Shown here piece by piece: positions 47,641-57,966 of a stretch of 64,000 bases of DNA. The DNA comes from Acinetobacter chengduensis (GTDB lineage: Bacteria; Pseudomonadota; Gammaproteobacteria; Pseudomonadales; Moraxellaceae). The stretch lies in NCBI RefSeq assembly GCF_003664645.1, contig NZ_RCHC01000007.1, positions 1 through 64,000 on the forward strand. The letters are read 5' to 3'. The number at the start of each line of letters is the position of its first letter. Positions within the stretch are counted from its first letter, which is position 1. The notes under the pieces were generated by a model. The model was not told where the DNA came from. It saw nothing but the letters and a program-made list of their open reading frames with translations, and made no database searches. The position numbers and the translations under genes were made by a program.

Positions 47641-49845
47641 ATGAATTCGAAACCGCGTCTTTCTACATATTGGGTCACCTGTGCAGATGGACTTGAAACC
47701 TTACTCCGCGAGGAAATTGAAGGTTTAGGTGTTCAAAATATTGAACAATTCCCGGGTCGTTTAGTTTTCAAAGGCACACTTGAAGATGCGTACCGTATTT
47801 GTATGTGGTCACGTCTTGCATCACGCGTATTAACACCCATTCATACGCATGAACTTGAGTTTACTCACGACGCTCGCGATGTTGCTGAAGAGCTCTATGA
47901 AGGTGCAATTAACTTTGATTGGTCGCTTATTTTTGCACCACAAAGTACATTTGCAGTGCGTTTGCACATTGAACGCGATATTAAAGTAAACAGCCAATTT
48001 GCAACTCTACGTGTGAAAGATGGCGTAGTTGACTCATTCATGGAAGCGGTTGGTAAACGCCCAAGCATTGATATTAAGCAACCTGAAATTACGCTTTACG
48101 TACTTGCAGGCAAAAAAGAACACACTTACTGCTTAGACTTATCAGGTGACTCATTACATAAGCGCGGTTATCGTCGCTATATGACAGATGCGCCGATTAA
48201 AGAAAATTTAGCTGCGGCTATTTTGCAAAAAGCAAAATTAAAAGAACGTAATCCTGAAATTATCTTAGATCCAATGTGTGGTTCTGGTACGTTTATCATT
48301 GAATCACTGATGATTTTAACCGATCGTGCGCCTGGTCTAGTGCGTCGTTTTGGTTTTAATGGCTGGAATGGTCATGACAATGAACTTTGGATGAGTATTA
48401 AAGCAGAAGCTGCCGAACGTCATGCCAATGCCCTCGCACAACCATTACCTCAGTTTTATGCTTATGATGCAGACTGGGAAGCCGTAAAAGCCACTAAACA
48501 AAACATTATTGCTGCTGGTTTTGAATCTGTACTTCATCAAATCAAAATTGAAGAACGTACTTTGGCTGACTGGCCAGACTTCCAAGCTGTTGGTAAACGT
48601 GCTGTTGTGGTTACAAACCCGCCATACGGCGAACGTTTAGGTGACAAAGCATCTAACCGCGCATTGTATTTGGGCCTTTCTGCACTCTTGCAAAAGAATT
48701 TCCCAAATCAATATGCTGCAGTCATTGCTGCTGCTGTTGAACAGGCCGATGTTCTGGCTTTTGATGAGCCACAAATTTTGCGTTTAATGAATGGTAAATT
48801 ACCCATTTATATCCGCTTTGGTGTAATTAAACCGACTGCAGTTGCACAGCCTTTCTTGGCGACTTGGCAACCGCAACAGTTTGAAGCCATTGAAGGTGCG
48901 CAAGATTTTACCAATCGTTTGCAAAAGAACATGCAAAACCTGAAAAAATGGGCCGTGAAAGAAAATGTCTTCTGCTTACGTCTTTATGACGCGGACTTAC
49001 CAGACTTTAACGTCGCTGTCGATTTATACGGTGATCGTCTGCATGTACAAGAATATGCTCCACCTAAAACAATTGATCCTGAAAAAGCAAAAAAACGCTT
49101 TAATTTAGCATTGGCATCTATTCGTGCTGTTACAGGCTTACCACGCGACGCAATCTTTATTAAGACCCGCGCACGCCAAGAAGGTAAAACACAATATGCT
49201 AAACAAAGCACTGCATCTAAGCGTTTTATTGTTCAAGAAGGCAAAGCTAAAATTTTAGTCAACCTGACTGACTATTTAGATACAGGTTTGTTCCTTGACC
49301 ACCGTCAAATGCGTTTACGTATTGCAGCAGAAGCACGTGGTAAACATTTCTTAAACTTATATAGCTACACATCTACGGCGAGCTTACATGCTGCTTTAGG
49401 TGGCGCTGCTAGTACTACAAGTGTCGATCTTTCAAACACCTATTTGAATTGGTCTAAAGAAAACTTCGTGCTGAATGGTTTAACTGTAGATCATGCAGAT
49501 GAACAACATCAGTTCTTTGCCAGCGATTGCTTTGAGTGGTTAAAAGAAGGTCATGAACAATATGACTTAATCTTTATTGACCCACCAACCTTCTCTAACT
49601 CAAAAAAATTCTACGGTACGTTTGATGTGCAACGTGACCACATTTCATTGATTAAACGTGCTATGAACCGTTTAACCACTGAAGGTACGCTGTATTTCTC
49701 AAATAACTACCGTGGTTTTGAGATGGACGAAGAAATCGAAGCGATGTTTGACGTAAAAGAAATCAGTAACGAAACTATCGGTCTTGACTTCAAACGTAAT
49801 ACCAAAATTCACCGCGCATGGAAAATCACGCATCCGCCAGTTTAA
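47641..49845 (+). CDS. rlmL: 23S rRNA G2445 N2/G2069 N7 methyltransferase RlmKL
   Basis: 734 aa from ATG 47641. It is the fused two-methyltransferase enzyme of gammaproteobacteria: an N-terminal THUMP domain, then RlmL (DPMCGSGTFIIESLM, VTNPPYGERLG), then RlmK (LFLDHRQMRLRIAAEA, FIDPPTFSNSKKF). Both catalytic NPPY/DPPT motifs are intact. An upstream in-frame TTG would add nine residues. A strong terminator follows. Confidence 0.96.
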   Translation: MNSKPRLSTYWVTCADGLETLLREEIEGLGVQNIEQFPGRLVFKGTLEDAYRICMWSRLASRVLTPIHTHELEFTHDARDVAEELYEGAINFDWSLIFAPQSTFAVRLHIERDIKVNSQFATLRVKDGVVDSFMEAVGKRPSIDIKQPEITLYVLAGKKEHTYCLDLSGDSLHKRGYRRYMTDAPIKENLAAAILQKAKLKERNPEIILDPMCGSGTFIIESLMILTDRAPGLVRRFGFNGWNGHDNELWMSIKAEAAERHANALAQPLPQFYAYDADWEAVKATKQNIIAAGFESVLHQIKIEERTLADWPDFQAVGKRAVVVTNPPYGERLGDKASNRALYLGLSALLQKNFPNQYAAVIAAAVEQADVLAFDEPQILRLMNGKLPIYIRFGVIKPTAVAQPFLATWQPQQFEAIEGAQDFTNRLQKNMQNLKKWAVKENVFCLRLYDADLPDFNVAVDLYGDRLHVQEYAPPKTIDPEKAKKRFNLALASIRAVTGLPRDAIFIKTRARQEGKTQYAKQSTASKRFIVQEGKAKILVNLTDYLDTGLFLDHRQMRLRIAAEARGKHFLNLYSYTSTASLHAALGGAASTTSVDLSNTYLNWSKENFVLNGLTVDHADEQHQFFASDCFEWLKEGHEQYDLIFIDPPTFSNSKKFYGTFDVQRDHISLIKRAMNRLTTEGTLYFSNNYRGFEMDEEIEAMFDVKEISNETIGLDFKRNTKIHRAWKITHPPV

Positions 49846-49863
49846 GATGCTAATCTAAGATCT

Positions 49864-49892
49864 AAAAAGAGGCCTTTATAGGCCTCTTTTTT
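49864..49892 (+). terminator. Terminator of rlmKL
   Basis: AAAAAGAGGCC-TTTATA-GGCCTCTTTTTT, 18 nt after the stop; T-runs on both strands. Confidence 0.92.
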
Positions 49893-49927
49893 ATTGAATC
49901 ATTGTATATTTTAAGCAGCGCTAGCCT

Positions 49928-51094
49928 TTAAATACGTCCTACATCAAAATAAGTAATACGCGTCCGATCTAACTTATCGTAAGGTTTGGCCTTAAAGCTA
50001 TGTAAATAGTGCTTAGCTTTTAAAATATGTGATGTGGTATTTTTCATCCAAGCAATCCGTGGGTCATTCTGTGCCAAGGTAATACAATAGGTTTCTTTAC
50101 CACGGAGTTTGGTTTGCTCTTTGGCATGAAACACCAAACTTGCAAATGCATCTGTATGTTCTGGATGACATAATGGACTATGTAGCATTAAATAATCAAA
50201 GGTGCCATTAATCTTAGGTAAAGAAAGCACGCCACGAAATTTGGCATAGGCATTATAAAAAGGCTTCATCAGCTTAAGCGGACGTGAATAATCTAAAACG
50301 CGGGTTTGCTTAAAACTTTTTTGATCCCAGAGCCCATAAATCGCCACCAATTTATTATTTTTGTCTCGTACTAAATAAAAATCATCGAGCTTCATTCCCT
50401 TCCAATAGGGATGCTGGCCTTCTGCCAAAGCATTGAAATCATAATTCGGTAAAAAATTGAAATGCTCTTTCATTTCAGTCATAAATGCATTGGCATGATC
50501 AATTTGATCACGTGTTAATACACTAAATTTAAACTGGTGATACTGCTCTGGCTTCTGTGCTTGTGACACGGTAAATGTCCGAATATCATCATAATAATAC
50601 GGCAAAGGAAAACCTTTACGTTCATTGTGCAATATCCCTGATGCCAATTTATTGTCTTCTAATACCACACTTTGGAAAATCGTATCGAGTGGTATTTCAT
50701 CATACACATAATCCATGAGTAAACGCATGACCTTAGCTCCGCGGTACTCTTGGTGCATGCGCAGGTCTGCTACATAGCGCATTAGATCAGGCTGTCCATT
50801 GATATAACAGTAGCGCCAACCTAAATTCATCATGCCAATAATTAAATCTGGATCATCTACAGGAACCACCAGTTTAATATCTGGGCGGTTATATTGCGCA
50901 TGACTTGCACTAATGTAACTTGGTGCCCGTTCATACGATAAGGTAATGCCATTACTTGGAACCGTTTCTGCAATCAAACGCATCAGTTGTTCATCATCTG
51001 CAGGGGTTGCAGACCGAACCATAAAGTTAGGTTCATTATTTGAGCGATAAAATAAGCGTTCTTCTACAGGATCTTCTAATACATCTATACTCAT
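49928..51094 (-). CDS. GNAT-like acyltransferase (third gene of GH3 operon)
   Basis: 388 aa from ATG 51094, which has a GAGA site; a TTG four codons upstream overlaps the GH3 stop. The N-terminal half has a GNAT-like pattern (VRSATPADDEQLMRLI, then LRMHQEYRGAKVMRLLMDYV with the Arg/Gly acyl-CoA loop). The C-terminal half may be a second, degenerate GNAT-like fold, so the protein could be a tandem type. Substrate is unknown. It is translationally coupled to the GH3 gene. Confidence 0.7.
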   Translation of the reverse strand: MSIDVLEDPVEERLFYRSNNEPNFMVRSATPADDEQLMRLIAETVPSNGITLSYERAPSYISASHAQYNRPDIKLVVPVDDPDLIIGMMNLGWRYCYINGQPDLMRYVADLRMHQEYRGAKVMRLLMDYVYDEIPLDTIFQSVVLEDNKLASGILHNERKGFPLPYYYDDIRTFTVSQAQKPEQYHQFKFSVLTRDQIDHANAFMTEMKEHFNFLPNYDFNALAEGQHPYWKGMKLDDFYLVRDKNNKLVAIYGLWDQKSFKQTRVLDYSRPLKLMKPFYNAYAKFRGVLSLPKINGTFDYLMLHSPLCHPEHTDAFASLVFHAKEQTKLRGKETYCITLAQNDPRIAWMKNTTSHILKAKHYLHSFKAKPYDKLDRTRITYFDVGRI

Positions 51095-51102
51095 CGGAAT
51101 TC

Positions 51103-52647
51103 TCAAATTATTTTAGTTTTCATTTTCTTTAAGGGTTCAGGCTTAATGTTGCCTTCAATCATGCCGTTTTTCATGGCTAAGCTTTTGTAATAATCCCAAG
51201 CATTGGTCACATGTTTAATTTCTGGCTCGTCTAATTGGCCCAAATCACGTGCCAATTCATAATGAAAGTTCTGCTTTAACAAGCGATCTAATGCCTGCAC
51301 ACTGGGTACCTTAGCCTGATCCCCTTCACTGAGCATGACGTAGTGTGGTTTTTTTTGTGTGCAGTTTTCAATGCCTAAAATGCTGATTGGGAGATAGTTA
51401 TCTTGCTTAAATTCAGCTAAAACCTTAATGGCAGCACTATGATCAAGCTTCTCACCCACCAAATCGACTGTCATTTTTCGGCCTAAAAAACGAAAGCATG
51501 GTACGTTATGGTAAAAATCGACTACTTCTAATTCATCATCTATCACATAGCGTATCAGACCTGAGCCCGTTGTAATTACAGGGCTGACAATATCACCTTT
51601 TTTCAGGCGCCATGCTGGAATCGCTTGCTCTGTATCTTGCAATAAAAACTCATAAAAATGCGATTGATAACTGAGCGGAAATTTATCTGCAAATGGAATA
51701 GTCACCACACCTTCTGTCGCCCAAAGACCTTTGCCTTCAAAAGCAACATCGGTAATGCGTTGTTGTAGCTGTAGCGCCCACTGCTGGGCACTAGCTGTAT
51801 CCCAGCTAGAAATTAAACTGAGTTTTGGCCATAAATTTTTCCAACAACTTGGATTTGAAAAATCCATCTGCTTTAACTTATAACTTTGCTCACACGACTT
51901 GGGTGCTTTTAAAAAATTTAAGCTACTGCGTTGCCATTGACCACTGCGCAGTACAGCAGAGATTTCATCTTGATGTTGCTCCACCATTTCAAGCAACTGC
52001 AAAGCAAAAGTTGGACTCCATACAGAAATCATGCCCAAATTCTTATCCGCAACCAAATAGGTCACCGTTGCAAACATGGCATCTTCTGCTGTTTCAGCCA
52101 TCGCAATTTCAACAGGTACAGCTTGAGTCACCTTGCTTAAAAAACGTTTCGTTAAATTAAGCAGTGCACTATCATCATTAAGATTACTGTTTTCGAGTAA
52201 CTGTCGCTGGCTTTCAGGCAACCATGACACGGACCAATAATGTGTCGCATTTTTTAGCTGTGGATGTTGTCGATATAAACTGGTCAGCCACAGGCCAATT
52301 GCTTCATCGAGTTCATTTAAGAAATTTTGTGTGTAGGGAATGAACTTAAGTGCCTCGCTTGAGCCACTTGTCGGTTGAAAACGAATAACCTTACTGGCAG
52401 CCAAGTGGTTTTTACCACTTTGGCGTGACTGTTCAATTTTATCTTTCCAATCTGCATATCGAGTTAATGGAAATTTTTTAACAAAATCTTCATAACGTAA
52501 ATTTTGCGAATAATTTTGTTTTAGAAATTGTTTCAACTTTTTGCGTTGTACTGTTTCTAATTGATCCGCCTGTATCCGATAGCGTATATACGCTTTACGG
52601 CATGCAAGCTCCAAAACCCGATGTGAGGCCGTAAGTATCATTCCCAT
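51103..52647 (-). CDS. GH3-family acyl-adenylate/amide synthetase-like protein
   Basis: 514 aa. The motif RFQPTSGSSEALKFIPYT matches the phosphate-binding loop of the GH3 (auxin-responsive promoter) enzymes, and TTGSGLIRYVIDDELEVVDFY with FLGRKMTVDLVGEKL matches the family's hinge and nucleotide sites. GH3 enzymes adenylate a carboxylic acid and form an amide with an amino acid. An AAGGTGG site precedes the ATG. It lies 3 nt after an upstream gene and overlaps the downstream gene's region. No plant-like hormone substrate is implied; its bacterial substrate is unknown. Confidence 0.82.
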   Translation of the reverse strand: MGMILTASHRVLELACRKAYIRYRIQADQLETVQRKKLKQFLKQNYSQNLRYEDFVKKFPLTRYADWKDKIEQSRQSGKNHLAASKVIRFQPTSGSSEALKFIPYTQNFLNELDEAIGLWLTSLYRQHPQLKNATHYWSVSWLPESQRQLLENSNLNDDSALLNLTKRFLSKVTQAVPVEIAMAETAEDAMFATVTYLVADKNLGMISVWSPTFALQLLEMVEQHQDEISAVLRSGQWQRSSLNFLKAPKSCEQSYKLKQMDFSNPSCWKNLWPKLSLISSWDTASAQQWALQLQQRITDVAFEGKGLWATEGVVTIPFADKFPLSYQSHFYEFLLQDTEQAIPAWRLKKGDIVSPVITTGSGLIRYVIDDELEVVDFYHNVPCFRFLGRKMTVDLVGEKLDHSAAIKVLAEFKQDNYLPISILGIENCTQKKPHYVMLSEGDQAKVPSVQALDRLLKQNFHYELARDLGQLDEPEIKHVTNAWDYYKSLAMKNGMIEGNIKPEPLKKMKTKII

Positions 52648-52650
52648 AAC

Positions 52651-53481
52651 TTATGCCACCTTCGAATTTGAACTCATAGTTTCAACACGTAGCATTCGTT
52701 TAGGCATAAATTTACTGTCATGCTTACTTACGCTTACTGTTTTAGTCATAAAACGACTCAAGTAGCGATACAAGTCACTCCAACGTAGTTCGCCCACACA
52801 CGGTAATTCAGTGCCCTGAATCCAAGTTGGGTTTTTCTCTTCAAAAAAAGCAATTTTTGTGTTGTTTTGACGCATCTCATTGGAAATTGGTGCGACATCG
52901 GCTTTTAATGGTTGGTAATCTTCACCAAAGTTTAGTAGTCCTGTTTCATCATTATAATATTCTGCAAAATATTCTTTGCAGTAAGATTCTACAAAATCTT
53001 TGAGGTGACTATTTTTAGCGCCATAGTGTGGATAGTAGCTATAATAGTTATTAGCCAATAAAAGATACGTTTTAAAGCCTTTGGAAATTAAAATCCAATA
53101 TACAGGCACTAACGGATAACGCATTTTGAAGCTGACAATATAGCGATACATCGCACGCGTGAGCGCACGGTTGCCCCAAAACTCTTTTTCAATAATCGTG
53201 TCACCACTAAAAAAGGCGTGGCGAGCTTTACCATTCACCACAAAATCACGTTCAGTGACTGTAGAAAAACCAACAATTTGTTTATCAATAGGTTCAATAA
53301 TTAAAAAAACACCCGTTTTTTCGAGAAAGTCTTTTTCAAAAATTTCGTAGCGTGTATTGGCATAATATTTCTGATATATGCCATACATCCGTTTCAGTTC
53401 TTTGACTGTAATTGAATCTGAGTCGCGGTATTCACTATAAGGCTCACGTTTCAGCTGACGCCAGAGTTTAAATTCCATCAT
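52651..53481 (-). CDS. GNAT-like acyltransferase (first gene of GH3 operon)
   Basis: 276 aa. Fold elements typical of GNAT or FemAB-like acyltransferases are visible: FLIIEPIDKQIVGFSTV (strand-turn-strand), HAFFSGDTIIEKEFWGNRALTRAMYRYIV (acyl-CoA loop) and VYWILISKGFKTYLLLANNY. No classical QxxGxG/A is present, so assignment is tentative. It is the first gene of the three-gene operon; the stop is 3 nt before the GH3 start. Confidence 0.6.
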   Translation of the reverse strand: MMEFKLWRQLKREPYSEYRDSDSITVKELKRMYGIYQKYYANTRYEIFEKDFLEKTGVFLIIEPIDKQIVGFSTVTERDFVVNGKARHAFFSGDTIIEKEFWGNRALTRAMYRYIVSFKMRYPLVPVYWILISKGFKTYLLLANNYYSYYPHYGAKNSHLKDFVESYCKEYFAEYYNDETGLLNFGEDYQPLKADVAPISNEMRQNNTKIAFFEEKNPTWIQGTELPCVGELRWSDLYRYLSRFMTKTVSVSKHDSKFMPKRMLRVETMSSNSKVA

Positions 53482-53641
53482 TTTTCAACTTCCTTTTTAT
53501 CTGCTATCCAGCAGGTTATATTTTTTTGTTTTTTATCTTTGGCTCATGTGGTCTCGACGACCGCGAATTATATTAGAGCGTTCAAATATTGAAATGCAAT
53601 CTGCTTTACGTATTTCAACAATAAATGCGATGAATGTAAAA

Positions 53642-53670
53642 AAACCAACCCAGCTTAACTGGGTTGGTTT
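53642..53670 (-). terminator. Terminator of clpB
   Basis: AAACCAACCCAG and CTGGGTTGGTTT, 12-bp stem with a minus-strand T-run, 29 nt past the clpB stop. Confidence 0.9.
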
Positions 53671-53698
53671 CATGATTATCTATAAAAGTGTGATTTAG

Positions 53699-56278
53699 TT
53701 AACTTAATTTCATTTTCGAAAATTGTAGTTCACCATCCACACCTTGAATCAAAATGGTATCACCAGGAACAAATTCACCTGCTAATATTTTTTGTGCCAA
53801 GCTATTTTCCACTTGTTGTTGAATCGCACGTTTTAATGGTCGAGCACCATAAAGTGGATCAAAACCTGCCTCAATCAACTGATCAAATGCGCTGTCATCT
53901 ACGGATAAATTCATATCTTTATCACTTAATCGAGCACGTAAACGGTTCAATTGAATATCTGCAATACCACGTATTTGTGCCTTTTTCAGTGAATGGAACA
54001 CAACAAGTTCATCAATACGATTGATAAATTCAGGGCGGAAATGCTCACCAACAGCAGCCATTACCACTGCTCTAACCTCTTCATCGCTCGCATTGTCACC
54101 CAATTCTCGTACATCACTCGAACCTAAGTTTGAGGTCATCACAATCACGGTGTTTTTAAAGTCAATTAAGCGTCCTTGTGAATCGGTCAAACGACCATCA
54201 TCCAAGACTTGCAATAAGATGTTAAATACATCTGGATGCGCCTTTTCAACTTCATCAAACAGCACAATACTATACGGTTTACGGCGAACAGCTTCTGTTA
54301 ATACACCGCCTTCTTCATACCCAACATAGCCCGGAGGTGCACCGACCAAACGGCTCACCGAGTGTTTTTCCATAAATTCTGACATATCAATTCGAATAAT
54401 TGAATCATCACTGTCAAATAAGAAATTACCTAGCGCTTTGGTTAATTCAGTTTTACCTACACCTGTCGGTCCAAGGAATAAGAATGAACCGCTTGGGCGG
54501 TTTGGATCCGATAAGCCTGCCCGTGAACGTCGTACTGCATTGGAAACAGCAACTACCGCTTCCTCTTGCCCAACCACACGATTATGCAAGAATGTTTCCA
54601 TTTGCAGTAGTTTCTCACGCTCACCTTGTAGCATTTTTGCCACAGGGATACCCGTAGCCGCACTCACCACTTCTGCAATTTCATTTTCAGTGACTTTGGT
54701 TCGAATAAGTTTAGGCTCCTCATTCACTTCAGCCACTTCTTCTTCATTGAGGCGTTTTTGCAGTTCTGGAATAACGCCATATTGCAAACGGCTGGCTTCG
54801 GCCAAATCGCCTTCACGCTGCGCTTTTTCAAATGCTGTACGGGCTTTATCGAGCTCAATTTGCGCTTGATTCGTACCATCTACCAAGCGTTTTTCAGCAA
54901 TCCACACCTCTTCCAAATCGCTATATTCTTTTTGAACCTCTGCAATTTGTTTTTCAAGGTGCTCAACTTCAACTTTAGATACCGAGTCTGCATCTTTTTT
55001 TACCGCCTCAAGTTGCATTTTCAGTTGAATTAAACGACGGTCTAAACGGTCAAGTGGCTCAGGTTTAGAGTCAATTTCCATTTTGATGCGTGATGCTGCT
55101 TCATCAATTAAATCAATGGCTTTGTCTGGCAATTGACGATCAGTAATATAACGATGAGACATCTTAGCCGCAGCAATAATCGCTGAGTCTAAAATTTGTA
55201 CACCATGATGCGTCGCGTATTTGTCTTTAAGACCACGTAAAATCGCAATCGTATCTTCTACGCTAGGTTCATCGACCAAAACTTTTTGGAAACGACGCTC
55301 TAAAGCTGCATCTTTTTCAATAAATTGACGATATTCATCTAAGGTGGTTGCACCGACACAGCGGAGCTCACCTCGTGCTAGTGCTGGTTTCAGCATGTTA
55401 CCCGCATCCATAGCACCATCGCCTTTACCTGCACCCACGAGCGTGTGTAGCTCATCGATGAACAGGATGATTTCACCGTCATATTTGGCCAAGTCTTTTA
55501 AAACTGCTTTAAGGCGTTCTTCAAACTCACCTCGGTATTTTGCACCGGCCAACAACGCGCCAAGGTCAAGTGACAATACACGTTTACCTTTGAGGCTTTC
55601 TGGTACTTCACCATTCACAATACGCTGTGCTAAACCTTCAACAATTGCGGTTTTACCCACACCTGGCTCACCAATTAACACTGGGTTATTTTTGCTACGA
55701 CGTGACAATACCTGAATGGTACGACGGATTTCTTCATCACGTCCAATCACTGGGTCAAGTTTCCCTTCCAATGCACGCGCATTTAAGTCTAGGGTATATT
55801 TATTGAGTGAATCACGTTGATCTTCGTGGTTATTACTCATCACTGCTTCGCCACCTCGAATATGTTCAATAGATGTACGTAACTTATCTGTTGTTACGCC
55901 AACACTATTTAAAATACTTTTTGTTTTACCTGTTTCAGCTAAAGCCAATAGCACCCAATCTGTAGACAGGAATTCATCTCCTGCTTTTTGGGCAAAACTA
56001 TCCGCTAGGTTAAGTGCCTTTACTGCATCTGGGTTTAAATTAATATCCCCTGTTGGGTTTGCCAGCGTAGCAGCATCTTTCATCGCTTGCTGTAACTTGG
56101 CTTTGAGCTCAATTAAATTAGCGCCTGCTTGTTGAAGCAAACTTTGGTTGGATGGCTCTTCAAGTAGCACCGATAAAATATGAATGCCTTCAATTGCCGT
56201 ATGGTCTTTGCCTGCAGCCAATGATTGTGCATCGGATAATGCTTGCTGTAGGCGATTTGTGAATTTTTCAAAACGCAT
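53699..56278 (-). CDS. clpB: ATP-dependent disaggregase ClpB
   Basis: 859 aa (E. coli 857). N-domain ([16 protein letters not shown]), first AAA module with Walker A GEPGVGKT and the [14 protein letters not shown] loop, coiled-coil middle domain (about 410-520), second module with GPTGVGKT and [13 protein letters not shown], then the C-terminal sensor-2 GARPLKR. ClpB works with DnaK to recover aggregated proteins after heat shock. A sigma-32-type promoter lies 38 nt upstream of the ATG. Confidence 0.97.
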   Translation of the reverse strand: MRFEKFTNRLQQALSDAQSLAAGKDHTAIEGIHILSVLLEEPSNQSLLQQAGANLIELKAKLQQAMKDAATLANPTGDINLNPDAVKALNLADSFAQKAGDEFLSTDWVLLALAETGKTKSILNSVGVTTDKLRTSIEHIRGGEAVMSNNHEDQRDSLNKYTLDLNARALEGKLDPVIGRDEEIRRTIQVLSRRSKNNPVLIGEPGVGKTAIVEGLAQRIVNGEVPESLKGKRVLSLDLGALLAGAKYRGEFEERLKAVLKDLAKYDGEIILFIDELHTLVGAGKGDGAMDAGNMLKPALARGELRCVGATTLDEYRQFIEKDAALERRFQKVLVDEPSVEDTIAILRGLKDKYATHHGVQILDSAIIAAAKMSHRYITDRQLPDKAIDLIDEAASRIKMEIDSKPEPLDRLDRRLIQLKMQLEAVKKDADSVSKVEVEHLEKQIAEVQKEYSDLEEVWIAEKRLVDGTNQAQIELDKARTAFEKAQREGDLAEASRLQYGVIPELQKRLNEEEVAEVNEEPKLIRTKVTENEIAEVVSAATGIPVAKMLQGEREKLLQMETFLHNRVVGQEEAVVAVSNAVRRSRAGLSDPNRPSGSFLFLGPTGVGKTELTKALGNFLFDSDDSIIRIDMSEFMEKHSVSRLVGAPPGYVGYEEGGVLTEAVRRKPYSIVLFDEVEKAHPDVFNILLQVLDDGRLTDSQGRLIDFKNTVIVMTSNLGSSDVRELGDNASDEEVRAVVMAAVGEHFRPEFINRIDELVVFHSLKKAQIRGIADIQLNRLRARLSDKDMNLSVDDSAFDQLIEAGFDPLYGARPLKRAIQQQVENSLAQKILAGEFVPGDTILIQGVDGELQFSKMKLS

Positions 56279-56315
56279 TCTTGTTATTCCTCACAACAAA
56301 TTTCTAACTTGATAC

Positions 56316-56344
56316 ATATATGGGTATGAAAAACAGCTTTTCAA
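56316..56344 (-). promoter_or_regulatory. Sigma-32 (RpoH) promoter of clpB
   Basis: On the minus strand, -35 TTGAAA (56339-56344), 14-nt spacer, -10 CCCATATAT (56316-56324). This matches the heat-shock consensus (CTTGAAA, N11-16, CCCCATNT), and clpB is a known RpoH target. Start would fall near 56308. Confidence 0.75.
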
Positions 56345-56641
56345 TATTATTTTTATTATATTTTTCATAAACTTAATTTATTTTTTAGATGCAATTCAAT
56401 ATTAATATTGGTACAGATGATGATAATTTCAAGCAAGCTATTTAAAAAATTCTCATCTGATACTACAAACCATCATCAGATCACCCACATCACGATCACA
56501 TCCTATAGAAAACAGTGTCTCTTAGCTCAATATGCGCCTATTTGTATTGAGTAGCACTGACATTTGAGTACAATTTTATTGCATTTTAATGAATACACCT
56601 TTTCAGCACGTTATATCTCGATTAATCAAATTCAGAATAAA
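56345..56641. other. Gene-free stretch between clpB promoter and aldo-keto reductase
   Basis: Most of a 412-bp gap. A+T-rich, with several ATCATC/GATGAT-rich short matches around 56416-56480. I see no ORF, tRNA or obvious small RNA. It may hold upstream regulatory sites for clpB. Confidence 0.5.
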
Positions 56642-56668
56642 AAATGCCTTCTCAAGAGGAAGGCACTT
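56642..56668 (-). terminator. Terminator of the aldo-keto reductase gene
   Basis: TGCCTTC and GAAGGCA over a short loop, followed on the minus strand by a six-T run. Confidence 0.8.
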
Positions 56669-56690
56669 TAACTGTGGCATCTGCTCTAGA

Positions 56691-57740
56691 TTACGGCGCT
56701 GGATTAGGCTGTTGACGATGAATAGCTTCAATCCCTTGTAATAGCTCTGGAGATAAATTGATATCAAAGGCATCAATATTTTCTTTGAGCTGATCTAAAT
56801 TGGTCGCACCAATAATCGTACTGCTGACAAAGAACTGTTGCTTAATAAAGGCAAGCGCCAATTGTGTCAGACTGAGGCCATGTTGCTCTGCTAGCTGTGC
56901 GTACTGCTCTGTTGCCCATATACTTTCTGGGTTGCTATAACGGCTAAAGCGAGAGTACAAAGTCACACGTGCATTTGCAGGACGTGCACCATGACGGAAT
57001 TTACCTGTCAGATAGCCAAATGCCAAGGGTGAATACGCCAGCAAGCCCACACCTTCATATTTGGCAATTTCAGACATGCCCACTTCATAGCTACGATTCA
57101 GCAAGCTATACGGGTTTTGTACGCTCACAACTTTTTCTAGGCCTAGCTTTTCTGCCAAGTGTAAAAACTTCATCGTGCCCCACGGCGTTTCATTGGATAA
57201 CCCGATGTGACGGATACGGCCTTTTTTTACTTCATTACTTAACGCGAGCAGTGTGTCTTCAAGTGCCGTGACCTCTCGTGTATCGTTGGCTTCTGTATTG
57301 CCATAGCCTAACGTGCCAAAGAAGTTGGTTGAGCGCTGTGGCCAGTGCAATTGGTATAAGTCGATATAATCTGTTTGTAAGCGTTTTAAAGAGCCATCTA
57401 AAGCTGATTCAATTTCGCTGGCAATAAAGCGTGTTTGACCATTACGAATTTGACTCCCCCCTTGTGAAGGGCCTGCAATTTTACTAGCTAAAATAATTTT
57501 GTCTCGGCCACCGCGCTGTGCTAACCAATTGCCAATCACTTGCTCGGTTGAGCCTTGTGTTTCTGGCTTAGGTGGAACGGGATACATTTCCGCAGTATCC
57601 CAAAAATGAATACCACGCTCTAAAGCATAGTCTAATTGTGCAAAACCTTCGGCTTGATTATTTTGCTCGCCAAAGGTCATCGTGCCTAAACAGATTTCTG
57701 GAACCAGAATTCCCGATTGGCCTAGTGCTTTATATTGCAT
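56691..57740 (-). CDS. tas: Aldo-keto reductase (Tas-like)
   Basis: 349 aa from the Met at 57740, with a GGAAG site upstream; the in-frame ATG five codons earlier is less likely. Very similar in pattern to E. coli Tas (346 aa): CLGTMTFGEQNN, WDTAEMYPVPPKPETQG (with the catalytic Asp and Tyr), ASKIAGPS (Lys), LYQLHWPQR (His) and SVQNPYSLLNR. It reduces carbonyl substrates with NADPH; the natural substrate is unclear. Confidence 0.9.
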   Translation of the reverse strand: MQYKALGQSGILVPEICLGTMTFGEQNNQAEGFAQLDYALERGIHFWDTAEMYPVPPKPETQGSTEQVIGNWLAQRGGRDKIILASKIAGPSQGGSQIRNGQTRFIASEIESALDGSLKRLQTDYIDLYQLHWPQRSTNFFGTLGYGNTEANDTREVTALEDTLLALSNEVKKGRIRHIGLSNETPWGTMKFLHLAEKLGLEKVVSVQNPYSLLNRSYEVGMSEIAKYEGVGLLAYSPLAFGYLTGKFRHGARPANARVTLYSRFSRYSNPESIWATEQYAQLAEQHGLSLTQLALAFIKQQFFVSSTIIGATNLDQLKENIDAFDINLSPELLQGIEAIHRQQPNPAP

Positions 57741-57921
57741 AGTGTTTACTTCCATGTTCTTGCTCGATTTTACGGGCTTGAACTTTAAATAAGGTCTTGA
57801 TCAATCCAATTTAAGACTACTCTAATTATGCCCTTGGCAAAAATCATATTTTTATCCAAGTTTTGCATAAATCTACACATGACATGGCACTTAGCACCCA
57901 AGGCGTTAAAATACCAGACAT

Positions 57922-57953
57922 AAAAAAAGCAAATCCTAAGATTTGCTTTTTTT
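57922..57953 (-). terminator. Terminator of crp
   Basis: AAAAAAAGCAAATC-CTAA-GATTTGCTTTTTTT, a 14-bp perfect stem with T-runs on both strands, just after the crp stop. Confidence 0.92.
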
Positions 57954-57966
57954 GCTTCAGAAGAAC

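Noticed and set aside
54438..54869. Open frame of 143 codons opposite clpB.
   Set aside because: Antisense shadow of a conserved coding region; no start signal and serine-rich translation.
56416..56480. ATCATC/GATGAT matches in the clpB upstream gap as a possible regulatory hairpin.
   Set aside because: The short matches do not pair into a consistent structure and such words are common in A+T-rich DNA.
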